DNA of 64,000 nt from Sorex araneus (lineage: Eukaryota > Chordata > Mammalia > Eulipotyphla > Soricidae): the NCBI RefSeq assembly GCF_027595985.1, contig NC_073303.1:190770972-190834971 (forward strand). Reading direction: 5' to 3'. The notes beneath the pieces were generated by a model, which ran no database searches, was not told the origin of the DNA, and saw nothing but the letters and a program-made list of their open reading frames with translations. Below are positions 37,291 to 49,862 of the stretch, piece by piece. Each line of letters begins with the position of its first letter. Position 1 is the stretch's first letter. Position numbers and translations under genes: made by a program.

Positions 37291-37764
37291 CTAAATGAAG
37301 TAAATTGGGATAAAGCAAATATGGCAAGAGGCATAATCCTGGGTCGCTGGGGATCAGAATTTTTATTCTTTGTTCCATGCTCTGAGGGTGTGCTGTTTTG
37401 AGCTCTGTCCAATTCATATGGGGGCATAGTCTACCCATTCCACCTGCTATGGCACGGAGAGGTCCCAGGAAGTCGGCATTTTTCATTTGGAGGTTTTGAA
37501 GGGAAGGAGAAAGAAAGTGGGAGGGAGTAGAGAGTAACATGCTGAGGAGAGCCACTACACACATCCCAGCATGAGACATGAAAGCGTGAAAGTCCACATC
37601 TCTAGAGGGGAAATGTGGGCAACACATGTGCTCAGGTACCACATGTGCTCGGCCACGTGGGCACCAGCAGTATATGTACCAGGAATTAGGCTTTTGATCT
37701 CTTGCTCTTCCGTCCTCAATATCCAGAGTGTGTCTACCACAGACTGAAGGCTCCCATGCCCTTG

Positions 37765-38100
37765 AGATTCGTATGTTGTAATCCTCGTTCCCAATGTGAT
37801 GCGTGAAGAGGAAGGGCTGTGAGGACATGAATACCTGGTGGGAGCAGAATGTCTTGAATCGGATGAAAGACCTGATCAAAAGCTCTTGTCCTGTTTCTCT
37901 GTCCAACAGAACCTCCCACCGGAAGTGGGCAGTCAGAAGACAGCAAGTACATCTCCATCAGAGCCACACGAGGCTGGAACTCTCTCTAGACTCAGATTTC
38001 CAGCGCCCAGAGTGAAGAGAAGTAAATGTCAGTGGTTTATAAACCACACGGTCTATGTCACATTGCTCTCAGTGTCGTTTGGCCACACAATGTCCCCCTG
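37765..38100 (+). mobile_element. MaLR-type (MLT1/MST-like) LTR relic
   Basis: Starts TATGTTGTAATCCTCGTTCCC and CAATGTGATG, and ends GATTTCCAGCGCCCAGAGTG, AGAAGTAAATG, TTTATAAACCACACGGTCTATG. These are recognisable 5' and 3' parts of mammalian ERVL-MaLR LTRs. Overlapping open frames are incidental. Confidence 0.6.
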
Positions 38101-38550
38101 TTTCAATGCGTCCTGTTTATGCCCACTCCTTCCTCGAAAATCTCCTTGACCTTTTGGCCTCCCGTGAGCTCTCCCTTCTGTGTTTCTGAGCTCTCAGGAT
38201 GCGTGGAACTCACTGGATCCATTTCCTTCTATTCTTCAGGAGTTTTCACAGGCATCCAGTTGATTTGTCTGGCCATACTGTACCTCGACAGCAAAGCTGT
38301 CTTTCTCCACCCTCCATCCTTCCTTCTCCGTTAGCTCTCTTTCCTTTCCTTCCCTTTCCTTTTTTGTTTTTCTTCTTCAGGGCCTCCTCCTCAGTCACAA
38401 AGACGGTGCTTTGAACAAAAATAGGACTTAGTGATACTTCTTGATTCTTAACTATATTTCTTTATAACAATACAATGATCTAGTTATTTGCCATGCAAAT
38501 TTTACTTCTTCCAGTTTTCTTTAGAAATATTAAGCTGACCTTATTTTTTT

Positions 38551-38721
38551 ATTTTTTGTTTTTTGGGTCATACCCGGCAATGCACAGGGGTTACTCCTGG
38601 CCCATGCACTCAGGAATTACTCCTGGCGGTGCTCGGGGGACCATATGGGATGCTGGGAATCGAACCCGGGTCGGCCGCGTGCAAGGCAAACGCCCTACCC
38701 GCTGTACTATTGCTCCAGCCC
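38551..38721 (-). mobile_element. SINE A with target-site duplication
   Basis: Near-consensus minus copy. CTGACCTTATTTTTTT occurs on both sides (from 38,535 and from 38,722). Confidence 0.95.
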
Positions 38722-39017
38722 CTGACCTTATTTTTTTTCCTTTATATTTTTATTTCTTGGGCATATTTTCCTTGGAAGATAAATAATTACGTCTCAGGGA
38801 ATTTTTTCCTGAGTCGTATCTTTTAGTTGTTGTTTATTTCCTTTTGTGCTGAGGACTTACTCCCAACTCTATATCACATCTGGCAGAGATCAGGAACATA
38901 TGTGGTACTGAGGATCACACATGGATTGGCTTGTATCAATCATACAGGCAAGTACCTTACCCACTTTCTGAAATACAGTTGTAGGAATTGGCTCTCTCTC
39001 TCTTCTAAAGCTATTTA

Positions 39018-39192
39018 ATTTTTTTCTTGATTTGTGGACCACACCTGACAGTGCTCAGGGTTTACTCTTGGCTCTGTGCTCAGGGATCAGTCCTGAAGGG
39101 GATCAGGGGAACAGATATGATGAAGGGGTTAAATCCAGTTAGCTGCATATAAGGCAAGCACCCTACCCATGGTACTATTTTCCTCGTCCTTG
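39018..39192 (-). mobile_element. Old SINE A
   Basis: GGACCACACCTGACAGTGCTCAGGGTTTACTCTTGGCTCTG in family order, then a degraded head (GGCAAGCACCCTACCCATGG). A weaker, similar relic may precede it at about 38,828-38,960. Confidence 0.6.
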
Positions 39193-39336
39193 GCTTTCTC
39201 TTCTGAAAAGGCGATGCCTTCAATAATAATTTAAAAAATGTCATTTAATATAGTATGTACTTTTCTTAAGTTTAAATTCTCTGGGGTGAACAATTTGATT
39301 CTTACATAGTCTGTCAAAATATGATGTAAAAGTATT

Positions 39337-39374
39337 TCACTTGATCTTAGCCAAAAGGCCGAGGAGCAATTACT
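39337..39374 (-). pseudogene. U2 snRNA 5'-fragment retropseudogene
   Basis: On the minus strand this reads ATTGCTCCTCGGCCTTTTGG, then CTAAGATCAAGTG, the 5' end of U2 snRNA with very few changes. Only about the first 33 nt are present. TAAAAGTATT is directly repeated at 39,327-39,336 and 39,375-39,384. There is no A tail. It is too short to be functional. Confidence 0.85.
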
Positions 39375-39384
39375 TAAAAGTATT

Positions 39385-40660
39385 GAACTGGTATTAATCT
39401 CCTCTCTCCTTTAAGTTCTGTATATAAATAAGTTTCATATCCACAGTCTGAGAACAGACAAATTTTATTGTCATTGATACTCTGTAAGTAATTAACCATC
39501 ATATACCAGATTGTATATGCTGTTGATTATTGATAATTTAAGTCATCTATGTTCGAAAGAATTAACCAGCATAATTTATCCCTTCAAAGTTCTCCAAATC
39601 TTGAGAATAAGTTCAGTTCTCTGATTCAGGATTGCTGCTAATGCTTTTACTCTTTTCTTTTATAAAATTATACCATTTTCCTTCTTCTGAGTCATCTTTT
39701 AAAAACACGAATATTCAAGGAGCTAGATATTATCAAGTTATTGTTGATCATATTTTCATCAAAACTGAAGTTTTTAGTCATGTTTTTGACTGCATAAGAG
39801 CAAAATCTTTTCCAGGTGTTTCACTTCATTTACATTTAAGTATCTCAAATGTTTCACATGTACATGGTCGTAGAGAGAAAAACACAATCTGTTATAAAGA
39901 AAACCCAGTACCTTTTGTTTCAAGAAAGGAAAAAGGGAGAACACAGTCCAAGAAAAAATAGGTTATTCTTAAGCAGTCTTGTCAAGTCATATCTTATATT
40001 TGAGGCACCAATATAAAATTATGTTGAGGCCCAAACAATAAAATCTATTATTATTACTGTCTACTCATATGGAAAATTCACAGTAAGCATTAATACTAGC
40101 ATCTGAATATTTTAATTAGAAAAACAAGTTTAACTGACATGCAATAATTAACATGAAACTTCAAAATAATGTTTTCTTGGTGCCATATAGAACATTCCAG
40201 AATATCTTGTACTTTAATAACATCTCTAGGATCTTTAAGAAAAAGGACCCTGCTCTTACATCTAACTGTTGGGGCTCTAACATTCGTGATTTTGTGTCCT
40301 TATTGTTTGCGATCAAAGCCCCCAGTCAACTTCAATTTATTCAGACATTGTTTATCAAACTGATAGATGGTGTATGTCCGATTCTCCCTCCTTCCCTCAA
40401 GCAGCCTTTGGAATGAGTCTTGCTTTTATCATTACCCCTGGCACTCCCTGAGAAAAGAGGAGATGAAAGCCAAGCCTGTTGATTCTACTGTCATTAACAA
40501 CTTTGGTAAAAATGCTGAAGGTGAAAGGTTCTGGAACATTCAGAACTGAAAAATTTGAACTTAAGTAAGAAAACCAGAAAGAAATTATTTGTCTCTTACT
40601 GTAGACTGTAGCTCAGTTTTATTTCTCTGTGTTCCCCTACAAGATGCATAGGAGTCTGGT
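39385..40660. other. Unique intergenic sequence
   Basis: Short frames at 39,632-39,961 and 40,153-40,549 have no recognisable domain. Confidence 0.45.
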
Positions 40661-40675
40661 CAAGTTTTAAGAAAA

Positions 40676-40681
40676 AGAGAG

Positions 40682-40716
<35 letters not shown>

Positions 40717-40743
40717 AGAAAGAAAGAAGAAAGAAAGAAAGAA

Positions 40744-40791
<48 letters not shown>

Positions 40792-40829
40792 AGAAAGAAA
40801 GAAGAAGGAAGGAAAGAAAGAAGGAATGA

Positions 40830-40873
<44 letters not shown>

Positions 40874-40911
40874 AGAAAGAAAGAAAGATAAGAAAGAAAA
40901 GAAAGAAAGAA

Positions 40912-40942
<31 letters not shown>

Positions 40943-40979
40943 GAGGAAGGAAGGAAAGACAGAAAGAAAGAAAGAAGGA

Positions 40980-41023
<44 letters not shown>

Positions 41024-41086
41024 AGAAGAAGACAGAAAGAAAGAAAGAAAGAAAGAAAGAAAGGAAGGAAGGAAGGAAGGAAGGAA

Positions 41087-41152
<66 letters not shown>

Positions 41153-41205
41153 AGCAAGGAAGGAAGGAAGGAAGGAAGGAAGGAAGGAAGGAATGAAGGA
41201 GGGAG
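40676..41205. repeat. Large (GAAA)n / (GGAA)n purine tract
   Basis: About 530 bp of imperfect AAAG and AAGG repeats on the plus strand. The 246- and 165-codon minus frames over it (Phe/Leu/Ser only) are repeat artefacts. Triplex potential. Confidence 0.97.
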
Positions 41206-41458
41206 GTGAAGAGTTTCAGATAATACTCAGAGGTCTTTGGCTTTTGCCCATTTACTTTATATTTCAACTGAACCCTCTCTCTCATCTTAAACTTGAAGGT
41301 TGCCAAATGTGGCCTCTGTCTGGGAGGAATTGCCATTGGCTACTCAGATTAATTTTTTTCATATCATTTATTCTTTACATATACACCAAAAGAAGAAAAC
41401 TGTAGCTTATTCTTTTGCTCTTAGCATTTGTTGACTTATAAGTTCTATAGATAACTGT

Positions 41459-41614
41459 ATTTTTTTTCTTTTGGGGTCACACCTGGCAACAGTGGTTACC
41501 CCTGGCTCATGCACTCAGGAAATACTCCTGGATCATATGGGATGCTGGGAATCGAACCCGGGTTGGCCACATGCAAGGCAAACACCCTACCTGCTGTGCT
41601 ATCACTCCAGCCCC
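41459..41614 (-). mobile_element. SINE A with target-site duplication
   Basis: Minus copy with a small internal deletion. CTATAGATAACTGT (41,445-41,458) and CTATAGGTAACTGT (41,615-41,628) flank it with one mismatch. Confidence 0.92.
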
Positions 41615-41628
41615 TCTATAGGTAACTG

Positions 41629-43764
41629 TTGAATAACTGGGAAATCAGTGGCTCTGCTTTGCTTAAAGCGAATATTGTGCTATTGTTGGGATTAAAGGAG
41701 TTCAATAATAGAATTAAATCTGTACTAAATCTATGTGGATTTTATTCCGTCTTTGCATTTGATTCCTCTGGTTCTCTTCTGATTGTTAGGAACACCCCCC
41801 TCATGAACAAATAAAAGTGTCAGTAGCTAAATTATTAGGGATTTATTGTTTATTCTATTTCCCAGTAAGTAGAGGCAGAAGTAGGAAGATGTAAAATGAC
41901 TGGGAAATTAAAATCAATTTGAATTTGAAATGCTGATTTTGAACTTGCAGTTTTATATATATATATATATATGCATAACATACATATATTTGGAAAATAT
42001 TTTATATTCTAAAGTCATAGTATTACTGACTTAATGAACATATAAATTTTAGTGAACTTAATTGATTTCTTATCTTGACTCTAGCATCCAAAATTGGAAT
42101 AGATACCACCACCATCTAAACAGCAACATATTGTCTTTTATGATGTGGAGTTGAAAAGGCTTCAACTTATTAACTAAGAATTGCTCTAACAGACAAACAC
42201 AACCAAAAAATGCACGTTGTCCCTCCACATTTTGGTTAGAAAAAATGATTTCTTAAAAGCCACTCAATTAGGGTTTTTCACACCTTTACAACCAAAGCAA
42301 AAACCCTTGTTATCTTATTATAAAATAGACTAGGTTTTTGGGTTTTTGTATTTTTTCTTTTTTCTTTTCTTTTTTTTGAAAATTGGAAACTATGTCAAAG
42401 TAACAAAGTAGCAGAAACAAAGCAGGTTAGTTCTGTGTTTTGCAGACGCATTATTGCATGCCATGGTGTGTGTGCTTGCATGTGTGTGTTTACAACTTTC
42501 TAACAAAATGTGGCTTAAGAATGGAGAAGGCGAGGCTGGGCAGGGTACTTGCTCGGTTCTTTGGTAACATTTCTGCCTTGAGCACCAAGTTCAACTTCTG
42601 TCTGCATGCTTCATTCTCTATAAGATAGAAATAGTAAAGACTTCATACATCATGGTTTTCCTTTGATTATTTGCTCCATGATGTATATGAAGCAAAGGGA
42701 ACTTGCAAGGACGTTGGTCATCATTATAAATATTTCTGCATGTGTGCCTTTGATGGCTGTGGTCAGTTTTATATGCATTCCCATATCCATCTCTGTGAAA
42801 CTTTCTGATGATTTCTTTAGCATAGATTCCTAGGAAGACACATGCCTATCTTTATTTCTTGATTATTTCTTTGATTATTTTCAAGAGCTATTCATGAGAG
42901 AAAAGTTCTATCTCACAGGATCAATTATTGGAGCTAATGAAATAAAAGTGAGCTAAATAAAATCCGGTTGAGAAGACACTATGATTTCTGTTAAAGAACA
43001 AAAAAGTGCCAAGATGGGAAAGCACAGGGTGCTTTTGAGAATTTAATCCAGTTTGTGGGTTTTAGCAAAAGATCCTGGAAAAGGAACATTCAGTTTTCAA
43101 TGTAGATAATTAAGACTTAATTTAATAGCCATCAGAAATCCTGGGGTGAAATCACTCATTTCTGACTCAAAGATAAGTTCATTGTCTGTAGTGTATAACA
43201 GAAATGCTTTTTAAAATACTTAATTTTCCCAGAAATGCAGAAGTTAAAACTCTTAAGCCAATCTAAACAATCCTTTTGTTTGCATTTGTCTTGACCTTGG
43301 AATGTCTCCTTCCCTTGTTTGGATGCCACCCCTTGTTCCGGAGACCAGATCAATATTTGACCAGATAAGATAACAACTATCTCTATAGCTGTTCCTACTT
43401 TTTGTGGTTTTATTTAAATATTTTGACTTTTGGTATATCTGAATTTTAAGTTGTTAAATGATCTAAGAGAAGATACTCATTAAAAAAAACTTTTAACAAA
43501 CTTTAATTTTTCACATCTCTAGGTGATCCTTTTATACTTAGGTATTTACGTTGCTACCTTTACCACATACGAATACTTTGAGGTGTTTGTTGCTAAATCA
43601 ATCAGGATCTGTCTCACCCATAAACATATTTGTCAATCATGCTGCAAGTACCACTTTTTAATTTCTTGAACTGTAATGATATAGTGGATTTTTATATGAG
43701 GTCGAACAAATATCTTACATTAGTTTTTGTCATTTTTTTGCTTTTTGTTTTGTTTTTTAATGTT
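41629..43764. other. Intergenic sequence
   Basis: Holds a short (TA)n tract near 41,954-41,972. A 65-codon minus frame at 43,156-43,353 has no family match I know. No gene. Confidence 0.45.
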
Positions 43765-43880
43765 TTTGTTCCTGTTGTGGATAACTCTTGCCTTATGATC
43801 AGGGGTCACTCCTGGCCATGCTGGGCATCCCTTTAGTCAGCTGCATGCAAGGCCAGTGCCTAAACCCTGAAGTATTGATC
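43765..43880 (-). mobile_element. SINE A relic
   Basis: GATCAGGGGTCACTCCTGGCCATGCT, then CAGCTGCATGCAAGGCCAGTGCC. Short and diverged. Confidence 0.45.
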
Positions 43881-44152
43881 CCTTGTTTGACCCCTCTGAT
43901 CTCTTGTTTCCTTATCTTTACTAATTTTTTTTCTTCAGAGGAATGTTAGAACTATATTTAAGTTCCAAAAAAATATTCATAATGATTAGAATTTCATTAC
44001 TATATTTTGTACAAAATAAAAGGCTTGTGGTCTTGTGAAAATGTTCTATTCAAGTTTTGTTTTATGTTTCTGCAGAGTTTTGGATTTTTCCTTTTTTTAT
44101 TTTTTTGTCTTTTCTTACTAGATGCATGCTTTTTAAAAATGCAGTGCTTACC

Positions 44153-44320
44153 GGTGCTGGAGCGATAGCACGGCAGATAGGGCGTTTGCCTTGCATGCGG
44201 CTAACCTGGGTTTGATTCCCAGCATCCCATGTGGTCCCCTGAGCACCGCCAGGGGTAATTCCTGAGTACAGAGCCAGGAGTGACCCCTGTGTATTGCCGG
44301 ATGTGACCCAAAAAGAAAAA
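44153..44320 (+). mobile_element. SINE A with 15-bp target-site duplication
   Basis: Complete plus copy. AATGCAGTGCTTACC repeats exactly at 44,138-44,152 and 44,321-44,335. Confidence 0.96.
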
Positions 44321-44530
44321 AATGCAGTGCTTACCTGTTGTTTATCGTTTGCATGTATACTCAACAATTTAATTTTTTATAGTGGACCTGTTATCTGGTA
44401 CAAACAGGATTTTTTAAATGAATTCTATTGATAATCCAAGAGAACTGTAATTCTTTATTTTGCTTAGTGCTTTTCCATCTTGAACCTAATTTTGGCTAAG
44501 AATCATATTTTATTTCTACTTTTCTCCTCT

Positions 44531-44658
44531 GATAAGCTACCCATGGTGTATTCGATATGCCAAAAAACAGTAACAACAAGTCTCACAATGGAGACATTGC
44601 TGGTGCCCGCTCGAGCAAATCCATGAGCAATGGGATGACAATGACAGTGACAGTGACT
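44531..44658 (+). mobile_element. SINE B, 5'-truncated
   Basis: Contains only the 3' half: GATAAGCTACCCATGGTG, AACAGTAACAACAAGTCTC, CCCGCTCGAGCAAATCC, ending in GACAATGACAGTGACAGTGAC. The 5' truncation is what target-primed reverse transcription predicts. Confidence 0.88.
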
Positions 44659-44659
44659 T

Positions 44660-47023
44660 TTCACCTCGCTACTGTTAGCCAGATAAATCTTTGAACTTCT
44701 TTGAAGTGATGTCATTTTGATTTACATAGTTTCCTTTTATTTATCATGTCATTGGATTTTATTTTTAAACACATCCTGAAGATGTTTATCTTTTAATAGG
44801 AAAGTTTAAACAATGTATTGTCATGATAATGTGACTTCTGTCAGCTTATTTTTGGATTCCATTCTCTTCTTAATGGTTTATATACATCCTCTGTACAAGA
44901 AAATACTCTTTTTATATTTGTCTTCAAGAAAAACCATTCATCTCTATTTATCTAATTACCAAATTTAGGAGGAAAATAACATCCTTTGATATCCCAACAT
45001 AAGATATCATTTTATCATTTTATATTAAGACAATTAAAATGGCATGTTTTATATTTGAACTATTATTGAGGTGTTTTCACCTTACTTTACATCTTTGAAG
45101 CAATATTTTTCTATTTACAATAAAATTTCAGCTATGTTCTCACCAATTACTTAAATATGACTATAGGTTTAATTCTTATAATGCCATTTATTCATGCTAC
45201 ACACAACACCTATGTCTCCCGAATCCCTAAAAAACACTAGAAAGAAAAATATATCCTTGGACTCATCTATCACTTCATCTTTGACTCATCCATCTCCTTC
45301 ACGCTGATATCCATTTGCAAATCTAACGGTCTTCTTGAACTCCAAAATTTGACTTCTTTTGATTACCTTCATAGGTATTATCTTATTTTAACCCATCCTT
45401 GCTATTCATTGCAATGATCGAAATCACCTATAACCTGGATCCTTAATATCAGGTGTTAAGGCGTTAAGTCATCAATTATTTCTCTTTTCCTCAGTTCCCT
45501 CACTGGCATATTCCCTCATGCTGAGTAACAAGCTCTCTGTCCTCCTTGGCCTTCCCTCCTTTTCTTTTCAGCCTTTCAGTTTAATAGTAGCTTCTTCAAG
45601 AAGTCACTCCCAGACTTTCCAGCCACCTTTCTCATACAACCTCACCTCTCCTATCCCTCCGGTCTCTTCCTAAAAACATCTCCATACCCAAGTAGTCGTA
45701 AATACGGGACACAAAATTGTATTCTGCCTACCCCAGCGAATATTTGTTTGGCCCTTAAGAATAGAAGATAAAACAATAGTAATTCCCAAGTCAAAGAAAC
45801 CTCCCTTAGCTAACAAAACCACTAAATAAAAAAACAAAATTGTATAATTATAGAAACTTACCCTTACACAAAGGATTGATGGTCTGAGGGTTGTGAGAAA
45901 AGGTCAAGTTTTGACTTATGGAGATAAGAGCAAATGAAACAAAGACCCTATTAGGAATTTGAGAGGCTGTGGTCAAAGGGGGTCGTTGGGGCTAATTCAC
46001 TTACTGTGAGTTTCTATATTCCCTGGAATATTTGCTTGTGAGTTAGCAGGTGACGTGTGAGCTCTTCAGAGCAAGTAATAAGTACAAAAGTCCTAAGTAT
46101 AAATTGTCTGGGGAACTTGTTGATAAACCAAATGCTGACATCCTTCCCTTCCTGCCCATTTTCTTTGGGCTCATTCTTTCCCCAGAAGTGTAAGTTTGGT
46201 GGACCTGAATTTCTCAACAGGGGATGCTTTGGGCAATTTCTTGAATAGATCTGATCCCTCCAGCTCTTCCTTATAATTTTTTTATCATTATTTTGCAAAA
46301 CCAATGAGAATTGGAATGTTGTGCCTGTTATTTATTGCTCCCTAGTCACATTCAGATCCCCAATACCCTGTTCTAGAAGGTCAATTACACAGCGAAAGCT
46401 GGAAACTACTTTTTGGCCAATTTGGGGGTAGATCCTAGGATACAAAAATCACGCTTGCACGGCAGTCATTGAAAAGCTAGAGGATGTTCCTGTCCATTAA
46501 GTATTTCAAAAAGTAGGTGTCTAAGTTCTTACCTGACATCCTTCTAGCTCACTGTTCACTCATTTATACTTGAAATTTGACCAGGGAGCAGCAACTCTCT
46601 CTAAGTAGTGGTCAGGACAACTCACAAAACTGGATGTGAGGTTTGAACTAACCTCCCTTTGCTGTCAACATCAAGTATTTTAACTGCTCTGTGTAGGGCG
46701 AACATAAAATCTTACCAGCAGAGGGCTGAAAAAATAATGTGGCTACTTAGGAAGCTGTTCGACATACTCGTAGTGAGTGAGAATAGAAACAATAGGAAAA
46801 ATAAATCCTGTCGTAAAAATATCTCTCCGACTTGAACTTCAGTATGCTGGCTTACAGCATGAAATCAATATACAATAAAACAAAACCCCAAATCCCTTTC
46901 AGTGAGTTAAACAAGATTCAAAAATGACTGAATTTATTATGAATTAAAAGTTCAGGCATATTATCTCATTTTCTTCTAATAGTTTGTATAGTAATTGAGA
47001 GTAATGATATTTTCAATGACTCT

Positions 47024-47025
<2 letters not shown>
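44660..47025. other. Intergenic sequence, mostly unique
   Basis: No gene. A possible L2 fragment is listed separately. A CTCF-like string, CCAGCAGAGGGCTG, lies at 46,715-46,728. Confidence 0.45.
45540..45690 (-). mobile_element. Possible L2 3'-end fragment
   Basis: Cytosine-rich AATAGTAGCTTCTTCAAGAAGTCACTCCCAGACTTTCC resembles the reverse complement of the conserved L2 3' end. Weak. Confidence 0.3.
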
Positions 47026-47091
<66 letters not shown>

Positions 47092-47098
47092 GAGAGAC
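47026..47098. repeat. (TG)n followed by (AG)n
   Basis: TG units to about 47,053, then AG units to 47,098. Simple sequence. Confidence 0.95.
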
Positions 47099-47589
47099 TT
47101 CAGGGATATCTACTATAGTACGTAGGTGAGTACCTGTGATAGGGTTATTAGCACAAAGGGCACATTGTGTCACTGAACAGAATGATAGAATTCAATCTTC
47201 AACTGACACCTAGTTTAGGACTAGTCTTATTTCTAGAACATAAGAAGACTGACTTTTACCTTTTGGCTTGACATCCAGTAGGGAGGAAACAGCTTATTAA
47301 AACACTAAGATAACTCCCCTCTTGGGCCATCCTGACCTCCACACTTGGCTCTTGAGAACCTCACGGTCAGTGGCTTAGGGCAAGAACACCCGGGTAATTC
47401 TTTGGTCAAACCAGAAATTGTCTGCTGAGGCTGAAGCCTTATATAGAACTATGCCTTATATAGAAGCCTTATATAGAACTATGTGAGAAAATTAGTATGA
47501 AGAAAGATTGACAATGTAAAGCTGGAAATACCTGTGGTTAACCTTGTGATTCAAATTTCCTAGTCAATAAGGTCATTATTAGAATTTTT

Positions 47590-47757
47590 TTGTTTGGGGG
47601 TCACACTGGCTATGCTCAGGGTTTAGTCCTGATTGTGATTAGTCAGTGATCATTACTGGTGATGCTCAGGGCTCCGTGTGGAATGCCAGTGCTCCAATTC
47701 AGGTCACTGCACATAAGCACCTTATGTGCTGTACTGTATCTCTGACCCTCAAATAAC
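47590..47757 (-). mobile_element. Old SINE A
   Basis: GGGGGTCACACTGGCTATGCTCAGGG, GGTGATGCTCAGGGCTCCGTGTGGAATGC and a degraded head, in family order. It directly abuts another copy. Confidence 0.5.
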
Positions 47758-47910
47758 TTTTTTTTGGCTACACCTGGCACTGCTCAGGGCTGACTCTTGG
47801 CTCTGTGCTCAGGAATCACTCCTGGCGGGCTTAGGGACCATATGAGATACCAGGGATTGAACCTGGCTCAATCATATGCAAGGCTTGCACCTGCTCTCTC
47901 TGGCCCCAAA
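47758..47910 (-). mobile_element. Old SINE A
   Basis: GGCTACACCTGGCACTGCTCAGGGCTGACTCTTGGCTCTG, then GGGATTGAACCTGG and a GCTCTCTCTGGCCCC head. Confidence 0.6.
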
Positions 47911-48233
47911 ACCAATTCTTGAGAGAAGTTTAGTCTAAACTTCTGAGTCACTGACGTAACGTTCGGTGTTTGAAATATGGTGACATCCGCTCAGTTTCTT
48001 TGGAACCCTCAGATGCTCTTTAGAGAAATGCATAGTACTCAGAAGGCGTTACTCATTAGATGTCCAGGTAACAAGTGAATCCTCATTTTATCCCCCCTCA
48101 GGAGTTTAAATAATTTCACATAGTTTTACTTATACTTACTTACACATAAATTCAAAATGTGTCAAAACCTAGGCCAGTTATCAAACTCCTCAGACATCTG
48201 CAATTCACCTGCAGAATAATTCTGGCCTCTTCT

Positions 48234-48395
48234 CTCTTTTTTTTTTTTTTTTTTTTTTTTGCTTTTTGGGTCACACCAGGCGGGGCTCAGGGATTACTCC
48301 TGGTGGTACTTAGGGACCATATGGGATGCTGGGAATCGAACTTGGGTCGGCCGCGTGCAAGGCAGACGCCCTACCCACTGTACTATCGCTCCAGC
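48234..48395 (-). mobile_element. SINE A with T-rich tail
   Basis: T run of about 22, GCTTTTTGGGTCACACC, GGATTACTCCTGGTGGTAC, GGGAATCGAAC and head GCTATCGCTCCAGC-like. About 400 bp beyond the ADAMTS1 poly(A) site. Confidence 0.9.
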
Positions 48396-48770
48396 TTTTG
48401 TCTGCTTTTCTTAATATATTAAGTTTTATTAGAACACTGTCATGCCACTCACTTCTGTATCATCTGTGATTATCTTTCTGCTATTGCAGCACGGTAAGAC
48501 AGAGATGGCTTCAAGTTCAAAGATGGAAATATTTACTATTTAGCGCTTTACGGAAAAGATTGCCAACCAGGGATGTGTATTATCCCATGAGAAACAAACT
48601 CATCGATCACTAAAGCTACCGTCAAATCCTTTCTTTGTAACTTACCATCACCTAACTTATTTTACAATAAAATCTTATTTCAAAGGATTTAAGGAAGCTG
48701 TCTTCTGACTCATTATCTGCGGTGACCTTCCCGGCAACTCATTCTCACTTCCCCAAAAAACACACACACA
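48396..48770. other. Sequence just past the ADAMTS1 3' end
   Basis: No gene or repeat is recognised apart from a short (CA) run at about 48,762-48,771. It may include termination sequence for the minus-strand gene. Confidence 0.4.
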
Positions 48771-48787
48771 CATTCAAAAAGTGTTCT

Positions 48788-48793
48788 TTTATT
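48788..48793 (-). promoter_or_regulatory. ADAMTS1: Poly(A) signal AATAAA for ADAMTS1
   Basis: TTTATT on the plus strand gives AATAAA on the gene strand, about 1.28 kb after the stop codon. Cleavage would fall about 15-20 nt further on. It is the last clear AATAAA before unrelated repeats begin. Confidence 0.6.
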
Positions 48794-49862
48794 ATTTCTA
48801 GTAGCATATATTGTATAAATACTCTATTTTTATATGCTCTTTTACAAAAGCGATAACTTAAAGGTTTTATCATTAGAAAGAAATGTATAAAAATAAATAT
48901 GTTATCATAGGCATTTATTACAAACTATAGTCCTTCTCAGAAGGAAGACACAAACCAATACTTATGAAGTACATAGCAACTATAGTAACATTGTTTACTA
49001 TCTACATATGGAAAGTCGTATTCTCTCGTGGTAGAAGAGCTGAACAGACATTCACCAGGATACGACTATGGGGCCAGATGCCTGGGAAGGGCCAGCTCCC
49101 CTCAGGAACCCCGCCAATCTCCAGCTAAGCGATCTCACTGACCCCCACACCAGGGACTCTGCCCTGCACCCGCCAATCTGGTGCTGGCACGACGTCACTC
49201 TCATGTGAGCTTCCCCTCTGGAGACACCCACTGTCGGTTGTTGACACCCATGTCCCTAAGGAGGCTTCCAGAAGGAGGAAAGAAAAGGTCAGAAATACAG
49301 AGCATACTCCATGTCAGTTTTCTCCTGATACACCCCTGCTTTTTTCTCCGTGGAGACTGACTACCCTTTGACAACTACGTGGCATTGTTCCCATGTCAAA
49401 AATGAACTCACATGAGGACCCAAGCACAGCCCGATCAGGCAAAACTGGGAGCATCGGACGTGCCCACAGCCTCCTTGTCATGCTGGAGAATCCTGAGTTC
49501 TGTTGGACGGCTGGACAGCACCTTCTCTGAAAACCACGGCGGTCAGTCACCAACCTACGTGTGCTCCTTCCCATCTCCATGGTCAGTGAGGTAAAGTAAG
49601 CCCAAGATTAAAAATCTCCTCTGCTTTTCATCATTTTCCAACCCCCAGGATACAAAATTATTAAAAAAAAAAAAAGGATTTAATCGGTACCAGGAAACAG
49701 GGATAATAGCATAGCAATTACTTAAATCTATGTTTGACCATTGTTCCTATTTTTTTTAACTTGTCATAGATGTAACAAAAGAAAGAATAATAATGCCCAG
49801 GGGTGGGGAGCTGGGGGGCTTATCTTGCTATAGCATTGCTCAGAGAGTAATAATTCCTCCTT

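Noticed and set aside
37229..37906. 225-codon minus frame
   Set aside because: It runs across a SINE B and a MaLR-type LTR on the opposite strand and carries no domain.
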